From the NCBI RefSeq assembly GCF_001579945.1, contig NZ_CP011971.1, positions 3,036,030 through 3,100,029 of the forward strand: a stretch of 64,000 bases of DNA, in the 5' to 3' direction. The notes below the pieces were generated by a model that was not told the DNA's origin, made no database searches, and saw nothing but the letters and a program-made list of their open reading frames with translations. A program made the position numbers and the translations under genes. Below, piece by piece: positions 49,096 to 56,622 of the stretch. The number at the start of each line of letters is the position of its first letter. Positions within the stretch are counted from its first letter, which is position 1. The stretch is from Steroidobacter denitrificans (lineage in GTDB: Bacteria; Pseudomonadota; Gammaproteobacteria; Steroidobacterales; Steroidobacteraceae).

Positions 49096-50094
49096 ATGCT
49101 CGGCTTCTTCAAAAAATCCAAATCTGACTCCACTCCCTCGAAGTCCCCTCCCCACCCGCAAACGGCGGTGAGCAGACCGGGCTTGTTCAAGCGTCTACGC
49201 GAAAAACTCAATCGCGGCGATTCCTGGCTGACCTACGATCTAGCGAACCTGCTGCCCGGCGGACGCATCGATGAAACCGTGCTCGAGGAGCTGGAAATGC
49301 GGCTGATCACGGCCGATGTGGGTGTGGAAACGACCGAAAAGATCCTTGCAGACCTGCGCGGCAAAGTGGCGCGCCAGGAACTCGGCGATCTCGATGCGCT
49401 CATCGCCGCCCTGCGCACCAGCCTGCTGGACATACTCCAGCCTCGCGCCCGGCCGCTGAAAATCGACGCCGACCTCGCACCATTTGCGATTCTGGTCGTG
49501 GGCGTCAACGGCGCCGGCAAAACCACTACGATCGGCAAACTCGCCCATCATTTCAAGGCGCAAGGCATGAAGGTCATACTGGCCGCGGGTGACACCTTTC
49601 GCGCCGCCGCGGTGGAACAGTTGCAGGCCTGGGGTCGGCGCAACGATGTGACGGTGATCGCGCAAAGCACCGGTGCCGATCCGGCGGCAGTCGCCTTCGA
49701 TGCCATGCAGGCCGCCCAGGCCCGCGGTTTCGACGTATTGCTGGCCGACACGGCCGGCCGTCTGCATACCCAGTCCAACCTGATGGACGAATTGCGCAAG
49801 GTGAAGCGTGTAATGGGCCGCATCGATGCCGGCGCTCCCCATGAAATCCTGCTGGTACTCGACGCCAGCCAGGGACAGAACGCTCTGCAGCAGGCACGCC
49901 TGTTCAATGCAGCCCTGGGCGTCACCGGCATCGTGCTCACCAAACTCGACGGCACCGCAAAAGGCGGCATCGTCTTCGCGATCGCCAGCGAGTTGGACAT
50001 TCCGATCCGCTATATCGGTATCGGCGAGGCCGCCGAGGATTTCGCGGAATTCGATGCGCCGGCCTTCGTCGATGCGGTACTCAAGAAGGACTGA
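49096..50094 (+). CDS. ftsY: Signal recognition particle receptor FtsY
   Basis: This 332-residue GTPase has the helical N domain (LITADVGVETTEKIL), Walker A GVNGAGKTTTIGKLA, DTAGRLHTQSNLMDEL and TKLDGTAKGG. It docks ribosome-SRP complexes to the membrane. The acidic A domain found in E. coli is nearly absent, so this is a short form. It is followed 3 nt later by ftsE. Confidence 0.94.
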   Translation: MLGFFKKSKSDSTPSKSPPHPQTAVSRPGLFKRLREKLNRGDSWLTYDLANLLPGGRIDETVLEELEMRLITADVGVETTEKILADLRGKVARQELGDLDALIAALRTSLLDILQPRARPLKIDADLAPFAILVVGVNGAGKTTTIGKLAHHFKAQGMKVILAAGDTFRAAAVEQLQAWGRRNDVTVIAQSTGADPAAVAFDAMQAAQARGFDVLLADTAGRLHTQSNLMDELRKVKRVMGRIDAGAPHEILLVLDASQGQNALQQARLFNAALGVTGIVLTKLDGTAKGGIVFAIASELDIPIRYIGIGEAAEDFAEFDAPAFVDAVLKKD

Positions 50095-50097
50095 GGA

Positions 50098-50934
50098 ATG
50101 ATCCGCCTCGACCACGTCTTCAAACGCTATCCGAACGGTCGAGAGGCGCTCAGCGATCTGTCGCTGGACATCGCCGCCGGGGAAATCGCCTTCCTCACCG
50201 GCCATTCCGGCGCCGGCAAGTCCAGCCTGCTGAAGCTGATCGCGCTCATCGAACGCCCCAGCCGGGGCCGGCTGATCGTCAACGGACAGAATGTCGCCGG
50301 CGTATCGCGCTCCAGAATCCCGGCCTTCCGGCGTCGCATCGGCATGGTATTTCAGGACCACAAGCTGCTGCACGATCGCACCATCTATGACAATGTCGCC
50401 CTGCCGCTGATCGTCGCCGGCATCGGCGGCAAGGAAATCGGCCGGCGGGTGCGCGCGGCTCTGGATCAGGTCGGCCTGTTGGGACGCGAACACAGCGTGC
50501 CGCTGGAACTGTCCACCGGCGAGCAGCAACGTGTCGGCATTGCCCGCGCGGTCGTCAGTAAACCCCCGTTGTTGATTGCCGATGAGCCGACCGGAAACCT
50601 GGATCCGGACCTGTCGCTGGAGGTCATGAATATTTTTCGCCGCTTCAATGAGGTAGGCGTCACGGTGCTGATCGCCAGTCATGACCTGTTGCTACTGGAG
50701 CATTTTCCGGTGCGGCGTATCCGCCTGGAAGCCGGACGGCTCGCCGGCGACTCGCCCGCCCACGTGATCGCGAGCGAGCCTCCCCCGAATCCGATGTCCG
50801 AGCAGGCCGCCCTGCGCAACGATGCCCTGAGGACCGATACCCACCCGCCGGCCGCAATCGCACGCGACAGCGGGCCGGCGAACCTGCTCGATCCACGTAA
50901 GTTGATCGAACAAAACGAAGGAACGGCGCCATGA
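50098..50934 (+). CDS. ftsE: Cell division ATP-binding protein FtsE (extended)
   Basis: This 278-residue ABC ATPase has Walker A GHSGAGKSSLLK, the signature LSTGEQQRV and Walker B LLIADEPTGNLD. With FtsX it activates peptidoglycan hydrolases at the septum. Family members are usually about 220 residues; here a proline- and alanine-rich tail of about 55 residues follows residue 222. It overlaps ftsX by 4 bp. Confidence 0.93.
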   Translation: MIRLDHVFKRYPNGREALSDLSLDIAAGEIAFLTGHSGAGKSSLLKLIALIERPSRGRLIVNGQNVAGVSRSRIPAFRRRIGMVFQDHKLLHDRTIYDNVALPLIVAGIGGKEIGRRVRAALDQVGLLGREHSVPLELSTGEQQRVGIARAVVSKPPLLIADEPTGNLDPDLSLEVMNIFRRFNEVGVTVLIASHDLLLLEHFPVRRIRLEAGRLAGDSPAHVIASEPPPNPMSEQAALRNDALRTDTHPPAAIARDSGPANLLDPRKLIEQNEGTAP

Positions 50935-51845
50935 CCGCCTGGATGACGCGCCATCTGCAAACGCTGGTCGGTTCGCTTGGACGCCTGATGCAGCACAAGC
51001 TCGCCACGCTGCTCACGGTCCTGGTGATAGGCGTCGCCCTCGCATTGCCCGCCGGCCTGCACCTGCTGATTACCAATGCCCAAGGCGCAGCCGGCAACTG
51101 GAACCGGACGCTCGACCTATCGGTCTTCCTCAAGCGTCCCACCTCGGCCGACGACGCGCGCGCCATCATCGAGCGTATCCGCCAGCGCCGGGATGTCGAA
51201 GGTGCCGAACTCATTCTCGCTGACGAAGCACTGAAAACATTCCGTCGCGAATCGGGATTTGGCGCCGCGATCGACGCGCTGAACGACAACCCCCTGCCGC
51301 ATACGCTTGTCGTACGCCCCGCCCCTGAGCATGCGAACGCTGCCGGTCTCGAAATTCTGGCTGCCGACATCCGTGCGCTGCCCTCCGTTGATATCGTGCA
51401 ACTCGATACGGACTGGGTGAACCGGCTGGATGCCATTCTCGCGGCCCTGCGCGCCGGTGCATTGATCGCCGCCGGTGTGCTGGCACTGGGCGTCCTGGTG
51501 ATCGTGGGCAATACGATCCGCCTCGACATCCAGAACCGTCGCGACGAAATCGAGGTCACCAAGCTGGTGGGCGGCAGCGATGGCTTCGTTCGCCGGCCCT
51601 TCCTGTACGGCGGCATGTGGTATGGGCTGGCCGGAGGACTGACGGCGCTGCTCATCACCCAGATCGCCCTTGCGTTGCTGCAGGCGCCTATCGCCAGAAT
51701 CGCGGGCTTGTACGGCAGCGATTTCAGATTGAGCAACCTGACCCTGGAATCCGCCCTGATCCTGTTGCTCACAGGTGCGGGGCTGGGTTGGCTGGGCTCC
51801 TATATCGCCGCCAGCCATCACCTGCGCCGTATCGAGCCCTCCTGA
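50931..51845 (+). CDS. ftsX: Cell division protein FtsX
   Basis: This 304-residue inner-membrane protein has a cytosolic N-terminus, a first helix (LATLLTVLVIGVALALPAGL), a periplasmic domain of about 120 residues and three C-terminal helices of the FtsX fold (NTIRLDIQNRRDEIEVTKLVGGSDGFVRRPFLYGG). Partner of FtsE. Confidence 0.93.
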   Translation: MTAWMTRHLQTLVGSLGRLMQHKLATLLTVLVIGVALALPAGLHLLITNAQGAAGNWNRTLDLSVFLKRPTSADDARAIIERIRQRRDVEGAELILADEALKTFRRESGFGAAIDALNDNPLPHTLVVRPAPEHANAAGLEILAADIRALPSVDIVQLDTDWVNRLDAILAALRAGALIAAGVLALGVLVIVGNTIRLDIQNRRDEIEVTKLVGGSDGFVRRPFLYGGMWYGLAGGLTALLITQIALALLQAPIARIAGLYGSDFRLSNLTLESALILLLTGAGLGWLGSYIAASHHLRRIEPS

Positions 51846-51996
51846 GCCGTCGAATCCTCCTGAAGGGCGCCAAACGGGGGAACCCTGAGCCCGGCCCAAG
51901 CGTTGCAATCCCTCGCGGATCGGGCCAGGTCACCCGGCATTGAATGGCCAGTTTCCTGGCATCAGGACTGCCGGACAAAGGGAACCTTTCCCTCGT

Positions 51997-52023
51997 TTAG
52001 CACTCTGAGTGTATGACTGCTAA
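51997..52023 (+). promoter_or_regulatory. CIRCE element upstream of rpoH
   Basis: TTAGCACTC (51997-52005), nine bases, then GACTGCTAA (52015-52023) match the CIRCE operator TTAGCACTC-N9-GAGTGCTAA with one mismatch. CIRCE is the binding site of the heat-shock repressor HrcA. It lies 35 bp before the rpoH ATG. The match is seen directly; HrcA control is inferred. Confidence 0.82.
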
Positions 52024-52058
52024 ACTTGCTATCAATTCTTCGGAGGGGGATCCTGCCA

Positions 52059-52964
52059 ATGACTGATGTTGCGACTCCGATGGCCTTGACCACCACGGCA
52101 CGCACCACGACCGAGCTTGCCTTCGCCGGTCCGGTCGGCAGTCTGGATGCCTATGTGGATCGCGTGGCGCGCATCCCGGTACTCACGCGCGACGAGGAAA
52201 CGGCTCTTGCACAGCGCCTGCGCCAGGACGGAGATCTGGATGCGGCACGCCAACTGGTGCTGTCGCATCTGCGCTTCGTCGTGCATATCGCACGCGGCTA
52301 TGGCGGCTACGGTCTGCCGATCGGTGATCTGATCCAGGAAGGCAATGTCGGGCTCATGAAGGCGGTGAAGCGCTTCGACCCGGGTGTCGGCGTGCGCCTG
52401 GTCTCATTCGCCGTACACTGGATTCGAGCGGAAATCCACGAATACGTGCTGCGCAACTGGCGTCTGGTCAAGATCGCGACCACCAAGTCGCAGCGCAAGC
52501 TGTTTTTCAACCTGCGCCGCTTCAAGAAGAATCTGGGTTGGCTGACCGATAGCGAAACGCGGGCGATCGCCAGCGATCTCGGCGTGAGTGCCGCGGAAGT
52601 CACGGACATGGAACAGCGCCTGAGTTCCCGCGACCTGTCTTTCGATCCGACGCCGGATATGGACGACGAGGACGGCGGCAGTTATTCGCCCTCAGCCTAT
52701 TTGCAGCACCCCGAGGCCGATCCCTCGATCGCCATCGAGCGGGAACAATGGGACGAGGACACCTCCGAGCGTCTGGCACAGGCGCTGGAAACGCTGGATG
52801 AGCGCAGTCGCCATATCCTGCATAGCCGCTGGATGACGGAACAGAAAGCCACTTTGCACGAACTCGCCGAGAAGTACGGTGTCTCCGCCGAGCGTATTCG
52901 CCAGATCGAGGCCAACGCGATTCGCAAGCTGCGCGGTCTGATCGCGGAGCCGGCTGCGGCCTGA
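52059..52964 (+). CDS. rpoH: Heat-shock sigma factor RpoH (sigma-32)
   Basis: This 301-residue sigma factor has region 2 (LRFVVHIARGYGGYGLPIGDLIQEGNVGLMKAVKRFDP), the RpoH-specific box QRKLFFNLRRFKK near residues 145-157 and the region 4 helix-turn-helix (LHELAEKYGVSAERIRQIEANAIRKLR). GGAGG precedes ATG 52059. It follows ftsYEX as in E. coli, but carries a CIRCE element in its promoter region. Confidence 0.94.
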   Translation: MTDVATPMALTTTARTTTELAFAGPVGSLDAYVDRVARIPVLTRDEETALAQRLRQDGDLDAARQLVLSHLRFVVHIARGYGGYGLPIGDLIQEGNVGLMKAVKRFDPGVGVRLVSFAVHWIRAEIHEYVLRNWRLVKIATTKSQRKLFFNLRRFKKNLGWLTDSETRAIASDLGVSAAEVTDMEQRLSSRDLSFDPTPDMDDEDGGSYSPSAYLQHPEADPSIAIEREQWDEDTSERLAQALETLDERSRHILHSRWMTEQKATLHELAEKYGVSAERIRQIEANAIRKLRGLIAEPAAA

Positions 52965-52990
52965 TCCGCTGCCCTGAGCTGCTCCGCGAT

Positions 52991-53019
52991 AAAAGCCGGC
53001 ACCTGGGTCCAGGTGCCGG
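52991..53019 (-). terminator. Terminator of the OmpA-type lipoprotein gene
   Basis: GCCGGCACCTGG (52994-53005) pairs with CCAGGTGCCGGC (53008-53019). On the minus strand it is followed by TTTTA, so it ends the gene at 53070. It may also slow rpoH transcripts from the other side. Confidence 0.75.
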
Positions 53020-53069
53020 CCGGATCGGATCCCGCTCGTCATGCAGTGGCTGGTACCTGCCGGGCCGGC

Positions 53070-53732
53070 CTATGTCACCGGGACGATCGTCAACTCAACT
53101 CGTCGATTCGCCGCACGACCCTGCTCGGTATCATTCGAGGCAATCGGATAGTTCTTGCCGGCGCCGACGGTGAGCAGCCGCTGGGTACTCACCCCTCGGC
53201 TCGACAAATAGGCCGCTACCGATTGCGCACGGCGCTCCGACAAGGTCTGATTGTACTGGTCCGAACCCGTGCTATCGGTATGCCCGGCGATCTCCACCAC
53301 GGTCTTGCCGTATTCCTTGAGGACCATGGAAACGCCGTCCAATACGCTGTAGAACTGCGAATTAACATCGGCACTGTTCAGCGCGAAGGTGACGTTGCCC
53401 GGCATGTTGAGCGTAATGTTGTCTCCCATGCGCGTCACGCTCACGCCGGTGCCTTCCAGTTGCTGGCGCAGCTTTGCTTCCTGCACATCCATGTAATAGC
53501 CGACGCCGCCGCCCGCGATGGCGCCTACGCCCGCGCCGATGAGTGCATTCTCCAGTTTGTCACCCTTGGTCAAAAGCCCGACCACGGCACCGGCGGCTGC
53601 ACCGATGCCCGCGCCCTTCACCGCCTTGCTGGTTTGTTGTTCGCGCGTGTAGGGGTTCACGGTTGTACAGGCGCCGAGCACGCAGGTCGCCACGACAGCA
53701 ATACTCATCGGTCTCAAGAATCTATTTACCAT
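53070..53732 (-). CDS. OmpA-family glycine-zipper lipoprotein
   Basis: This 220-residue lipoprotein has the lipobox VLGAC (Cys near 21), then a glycine-zipper region (GAGIGAAAGAVVGLL; GAGVGAIAGGGVGYYMD), and the C-terminal OmpA peptidoglycan-binding domain (VEIAGHTDSTGSDQYNQTLSERRAQSVAAYL; NRRVEL). It resembles E. coli YiaD and would link outer membrane and cell wall. Its own terminator follows. Confidence 0.88.
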   Translation of the reverse strand: MVNRFLRPMSIAVVATCVLGACTTVNPYTREQQTSKAVKGAGIGAAAGAVVGLLTKGDKLENALIGAGVGAIAGGGVGYYMDVQEAKLRQQLEGTGVSVTRMGDNITLNMPGNVTFALNSADVNSQFYSVLDGVSMVLKEYGKTVVEIAGHTDSTGSDQYNQTLSERRAQSVAAYLSSRGVSTQRLLTVGAGKNYPIASNDTEQGRAANRRVELTIVPVT

Positions 53733-54224
53733 AAAATCTCCTTATCTTCATGAAAAACATCTGCATTCTGCTGATCCGTCACCATCCAGGATCGGCCGGC
53801 CGCTCATATGCGTTCGTCGCGGCGCCAGGCGGCGGCGAATCCAGGCCGCTACCCGTGCGCCAGCCCGCCGGATGCGCATCATCGGGCATCAGCCTCGCGA
53901 GACCGTGCTGAACGGATCCTGAATTCAGAACGGAAGCCGCAGTTTGCGATAAACGAAACTCAACAGCCATTGCGGCCCGATCCTCAGGAACCGGTTGCCG
54001 GTGAAGAATCTTGTTTCATCTGCCATTCCACCCGGCCATTCCGCCTGGCCGTTTCACCCGGTGTTTCCCCCGGCCAGACCTGTCAGCAGTCGATTTCCCC
54101 TACTGCCTCGATGCAAGCTTGCGGTTAATCTTGCATGACTTTGCCAAGAGTCGAAAACTCGATAGGCACACTGTGTCAGGCAATGACACAGCCCGGCAAA
54201 ACCCGGTACCGGAGTCATTCTGGA
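53733..54224. other. Intergenic region before gcdH (492 bp)
   Basis: No gene is supported. It contains the lipoprotein promoter on the minus side and, near the gcdH end, a perfect 21-bp operator-like dyad (54171-54191). Repeated GGCCATTCCGCC-like pieces around 54040-54070 are short and probably chance. Confidence 0.6.
54171..54191. promoter_or_regulatory. Operator-like dyad upstream of gcdH
   Basis: CTGTGTCA-GGCAA-TGACACAG is a perfect inverted repeat with 8-bp arms and a five-base centre, 33 bp before the gcdH ATG. The size suits a TetR- or GntR-type repressor site. No regulator gene lies next to it. Confidence 0.6.
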
Positions 54225-55400
54225 ATGAAGCACCGCACCGCCGCTGAACTCGACCCCGTCGATCTGTACGCCGTACGCAGCATGCTCAGTGAAAGCGAGC
54301 GTCTGATGCAGAATTCCGTCGCCGCATTCGTCGATCATCAGGTCATCCCCATCATTGCCGAGTGCTTCGAACACGAACACTTCCCTCGGGAGCTGATCGG
54401 CACCATGGCCGAACTCGGCCTGCTGGGCTGCTCCCTGCGAGGTTACGGGTGCGCCGGTCTCAATGGCGTCTCCTACGGCCTGATCTGCCAGGAACTGGAA
54501 CGCGGCGATTCCGGACTGCGCAGCTTCGTGTCGGTGCAGTCCAGTCTGTGCATGTATCCGATCCATGCCTTCGGCAGCGAAGCGCAAAGAAAGCGCTGGC
54601 TGCCACCCATGGCCAGGGGCGAAGTCATCGGATGTTTCGGCCTGACGGAGCCGCATGGCGGCTCCGATCCGGCAAACATGAAGACGTACGCCCGCAGACA
54701 GGGACAGGACTGGATTCTCAATGGCTCCAAAATGTGGATCACCAACGGCGCCATTGCTGACGTGGCTATCGTGTGGGCTCGTACCGATGGTGGTATTCGC
54801 GGCTTCCTGGTCGAGAAGGACTTCAAGGGATTCAGGACCAGCCTGGTCAAGCACAAAATGAGTCTGCGCACATCGGTCACATCCGGTCTGTTCTTCGATA
54901 ACGTGATCGTGCCGGAAGAAAACGTCCTGGGGGTGGTCGGTCTGAAAGGCCCGCTGTCCTGCCTCACCCAGGCGCGCTTCGGCATCTGCTGGGGCGTGAT
55001 CGGTGCCGCGCAGGCCTGTCTTGCCCAGGTCATCGATTACTCGAAGACACGCAGCCTGTTCGGCAAACCGCTGGCAGCCACTCAGTCCGTCCAGATCCGG
55101 CTGGCGGAGATGTCGCGCAAGATCACCACGTCACAATTACTGGCACTGCAACTCGGCCGCCTGTACGACTCGGACCGGATGGAGCCCACGCAGGTATCGA
55201 TGGCCAAGTGGCATAACACCCGCGCCGCCATAGAAGTTGCTCGTGACGCGCGCGATCTGCTGGGCGGTGCCGGTGTCAGCATCGAGTATGTACCGATCCG
55301 TCACGCGCTCAATCTCGAAAGCGTGATCACCTATGAAGGTACGGAAACCATTCATCAACTGACGGTTGGACGAGCGCTCACAGGTCTGAGTGCCTTCTGA
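54225..55400 (+). CDS. gcdH: Glutaryl-CoA dehydrogenase
   Basis: This 391-residue flavoenzyme of the acyl-CoA dehydrogenase family follows glutaryl-CoA dehydrogenases closely: GLLGCSLRGYGCAGLNGVSYGLI, FGLTEPHGGSDPANM, SKMWITNGAIADVAIVWA, FSLR-like MSLRTSVTSG, and the catalytic Glu in VITYEGTETIHQL. It oxidises and decarboxylates glutaryl-CoA to crotonyl-CoA in lysine and tryptophan breakdown. ATG 54225 gives the usual length; upstream in-frame starts would extend across the operator dyad. Confidence 0.88.
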   Translation: MKHRTAAELDPVDLYAVRSMLSESERLMQNSVAAFVDHQVIPIIAECFEHEHFPRELIGTMAELGLLGCSLRGYGCAGLNGVSYGLICQELERGDSGLRSFVSVQSSLCMYPIHAFGSEAQRKRWLPPMARGEVIGCFGLTEPHGGSDPANMKTYARRQGQDWILNGSKMWITNGAIADVAIVWARTDGGIRGFLVEKDFKGFRTSLVKHKMSLRTSVTSGLFFDNVIVPEENVLGVVGLKGPLSCLTQARFGICWGVIGAAQACLAQVIDYSKTRSLFGKPLAATQSVQIRLAEMSRKITTSQLLALQLGRLYDSDRMEPTQVSMAKWHNTRAAIEVARDARDLLGGAGVSIEYVPIRHALNLESVITYEGTETIHQLTVGRALTGLSAF

Positions 55401-55780
55401 GCGGGCCAGGGCCGAGCACTGCCGGGAATCCCCGACGGCAATATCCACCCCGACCGGCCTCCTTCGACAATGACACCCTGTCCGGCCGTACCTTAGAATG
55501 GCCGGATGTTGCGACAACAAAACAGTGGCAATAACACGACAAAGTGATATAAGCTTTGTTTTCGCCGTGACACACTCGCAACATGTGTGCCACTTACGGA
55601 ATTACACGACAGTTGCTCAGTCAGGCCGGCTTGGCCATGAAGCAAGCAGGCTCAGCAGAGCGGCTCGAAGCAAAAAGCGGGGATGGCAGCAAGGGAGCAG
55701 GGGAACATAATAAAGCATCATGGACGATGCCGCCGCGGCCCGGCAGGGGCAGGAAGGCGTCAGGTATTTGGAAAGGAAAC
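55401..55780. other. Intergenic region (380 bp) after gcdH
   Basis: No ORF is convincing here. It includes a short inverted repeat ACAAAG-N9-CTTTGT (55539-55559) around GATATAAG, which could be a promoter or operator on the plus strand reading into the terminator at 55781. A small RNA of about 240 nt is possible but unproven. Confidence 0.4.
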
Positions 55781-55810
55781 AAAAAAGCCCTGCAAATGCA
55801 GGGCTTTTTT
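55781..55810. terminator. Bidirectional rho-independent terminator
   Basis: AAAAAAGCCCTGC (55781-55793), loop AAAT and GCAGGGCTTTTTT (55798-55810) make a perfect 13-bp stem flanked by T-runs on both strands. On minus it ends the ydbL-type gene at 55845; on plus it would end any transcript from 55550. Confidence 0.92.
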
Positions 55811-55844
55811 ATGTACGTTCCCTTTATATTTCTTTTATTTACGT

Positions 55845-56492
55845 TTATTTACGTTGCCACGTTCCTGCGGCATCCTGGTAATACCAGCCCGCGGACGACT
55901 TGCCGATCCAGCGCTGTGCAAACGTGGCACGGATATCGGCTTCCCATTCCGGATGGCCGTTCGCGACGGCGATTTCGCGATACAGGTTATTGCGGTCGGC
56001 GTTCTCGTCGACGATCAGCTTGCGTACCGTATTTCGCTCCGGCAACGCGACCAGATTCTGGTCGCGCACTTCGATGAGTCCGTCGCGAGTCAGTCCCACG
56101 GCGCCTGCTTCATAATACTTTTTCAACAATGTATGACGCGACTCCATTGACTGAGTCAACTGGCGCACGGCCGGCGTGGCGATGTTCAGGTCCGGCCCTG
56201 ACTGTGCCTGCGCCGGAGCCACCAGCAGATCGAGCAGCGTTCCGGCCGCAGCCAACAATACGCGTTGACTCGCACCCGTACGTTGGTGCTCGTCCCCATC
56301 CAGCGATGTCTGCTCCGGCTCCGGTACAGCGTCCCGCTTCGGTGCGGCCGCATCCTTGCCCCACACATCCTCGATGATCTTGTCTGCCGCCTTCTCTGCG
56401 GCTGCGGCGGGAAAATACACATTGATCGTGACGCATGCCGACAAGGCAAGGCAGCAGGCGGCCAGCTTCAACGGGGCAAAACGCAGCATCAT
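55845..56492 (-). CDS. ydbL: DUF1318 lipoprotein (YdbL family)
   Basis: This 215-residue protein has a lipobox LSACVTINVYFPAAAAEKAADKIIEDVWG, which is the DUF1318 signature start, and a C-terminal conserved region (GLTRDGLIEVRDQNLVALPERNTVRKLIVDENADRNNLYREIA). In E. coli YdbL acts with YdbH and YnbE in lipid transport to the outer membrane. It is 130 bp downstream of ydbH. Longer than E. coli YdbL, with a central low-complexity insertion. Confidence 0.85.
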   Translation of the reverse strand: MMLRFAPLKLAACCLALSACVTINVYFPAAAAEKAADKIIEDVWGKDAAAPKRDAVPEPEQTSLDGDEHQRTGASQRVLLAAAGTLLDLLVAPAQAQSGPDLNIATPAVRQLTQSMESRHTLLKKYYEAGAVGLTRDGLIEVRDQNLVALPERNTVRKLIVDENADRNNLYREIAVANGHPEWEADIRATFAQRWIGKSSAGWYYQDAAGTWQRK

Positions 56493-56622
56493 GAACTCCC
56501 AGGTATCCTGCCGCGCGGCAGGCAGCGCAAGTCTGGCATTTTTACAGCCAAACTTCAGCGGGCGACCCGAATCGCCGGTCAGGCGCGGCTGAACCCCGGC
56601 CTGCCCGACTCCGGGCGAACGC

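Noticed and set aside
54040-54080. Repeated GGCCATTCCGCC / GGCCGTTTCACC pieces before gcdH
   Set aside because: Short, imperfect and without symmetry; probably chance in GC-rich intergenic DNA.
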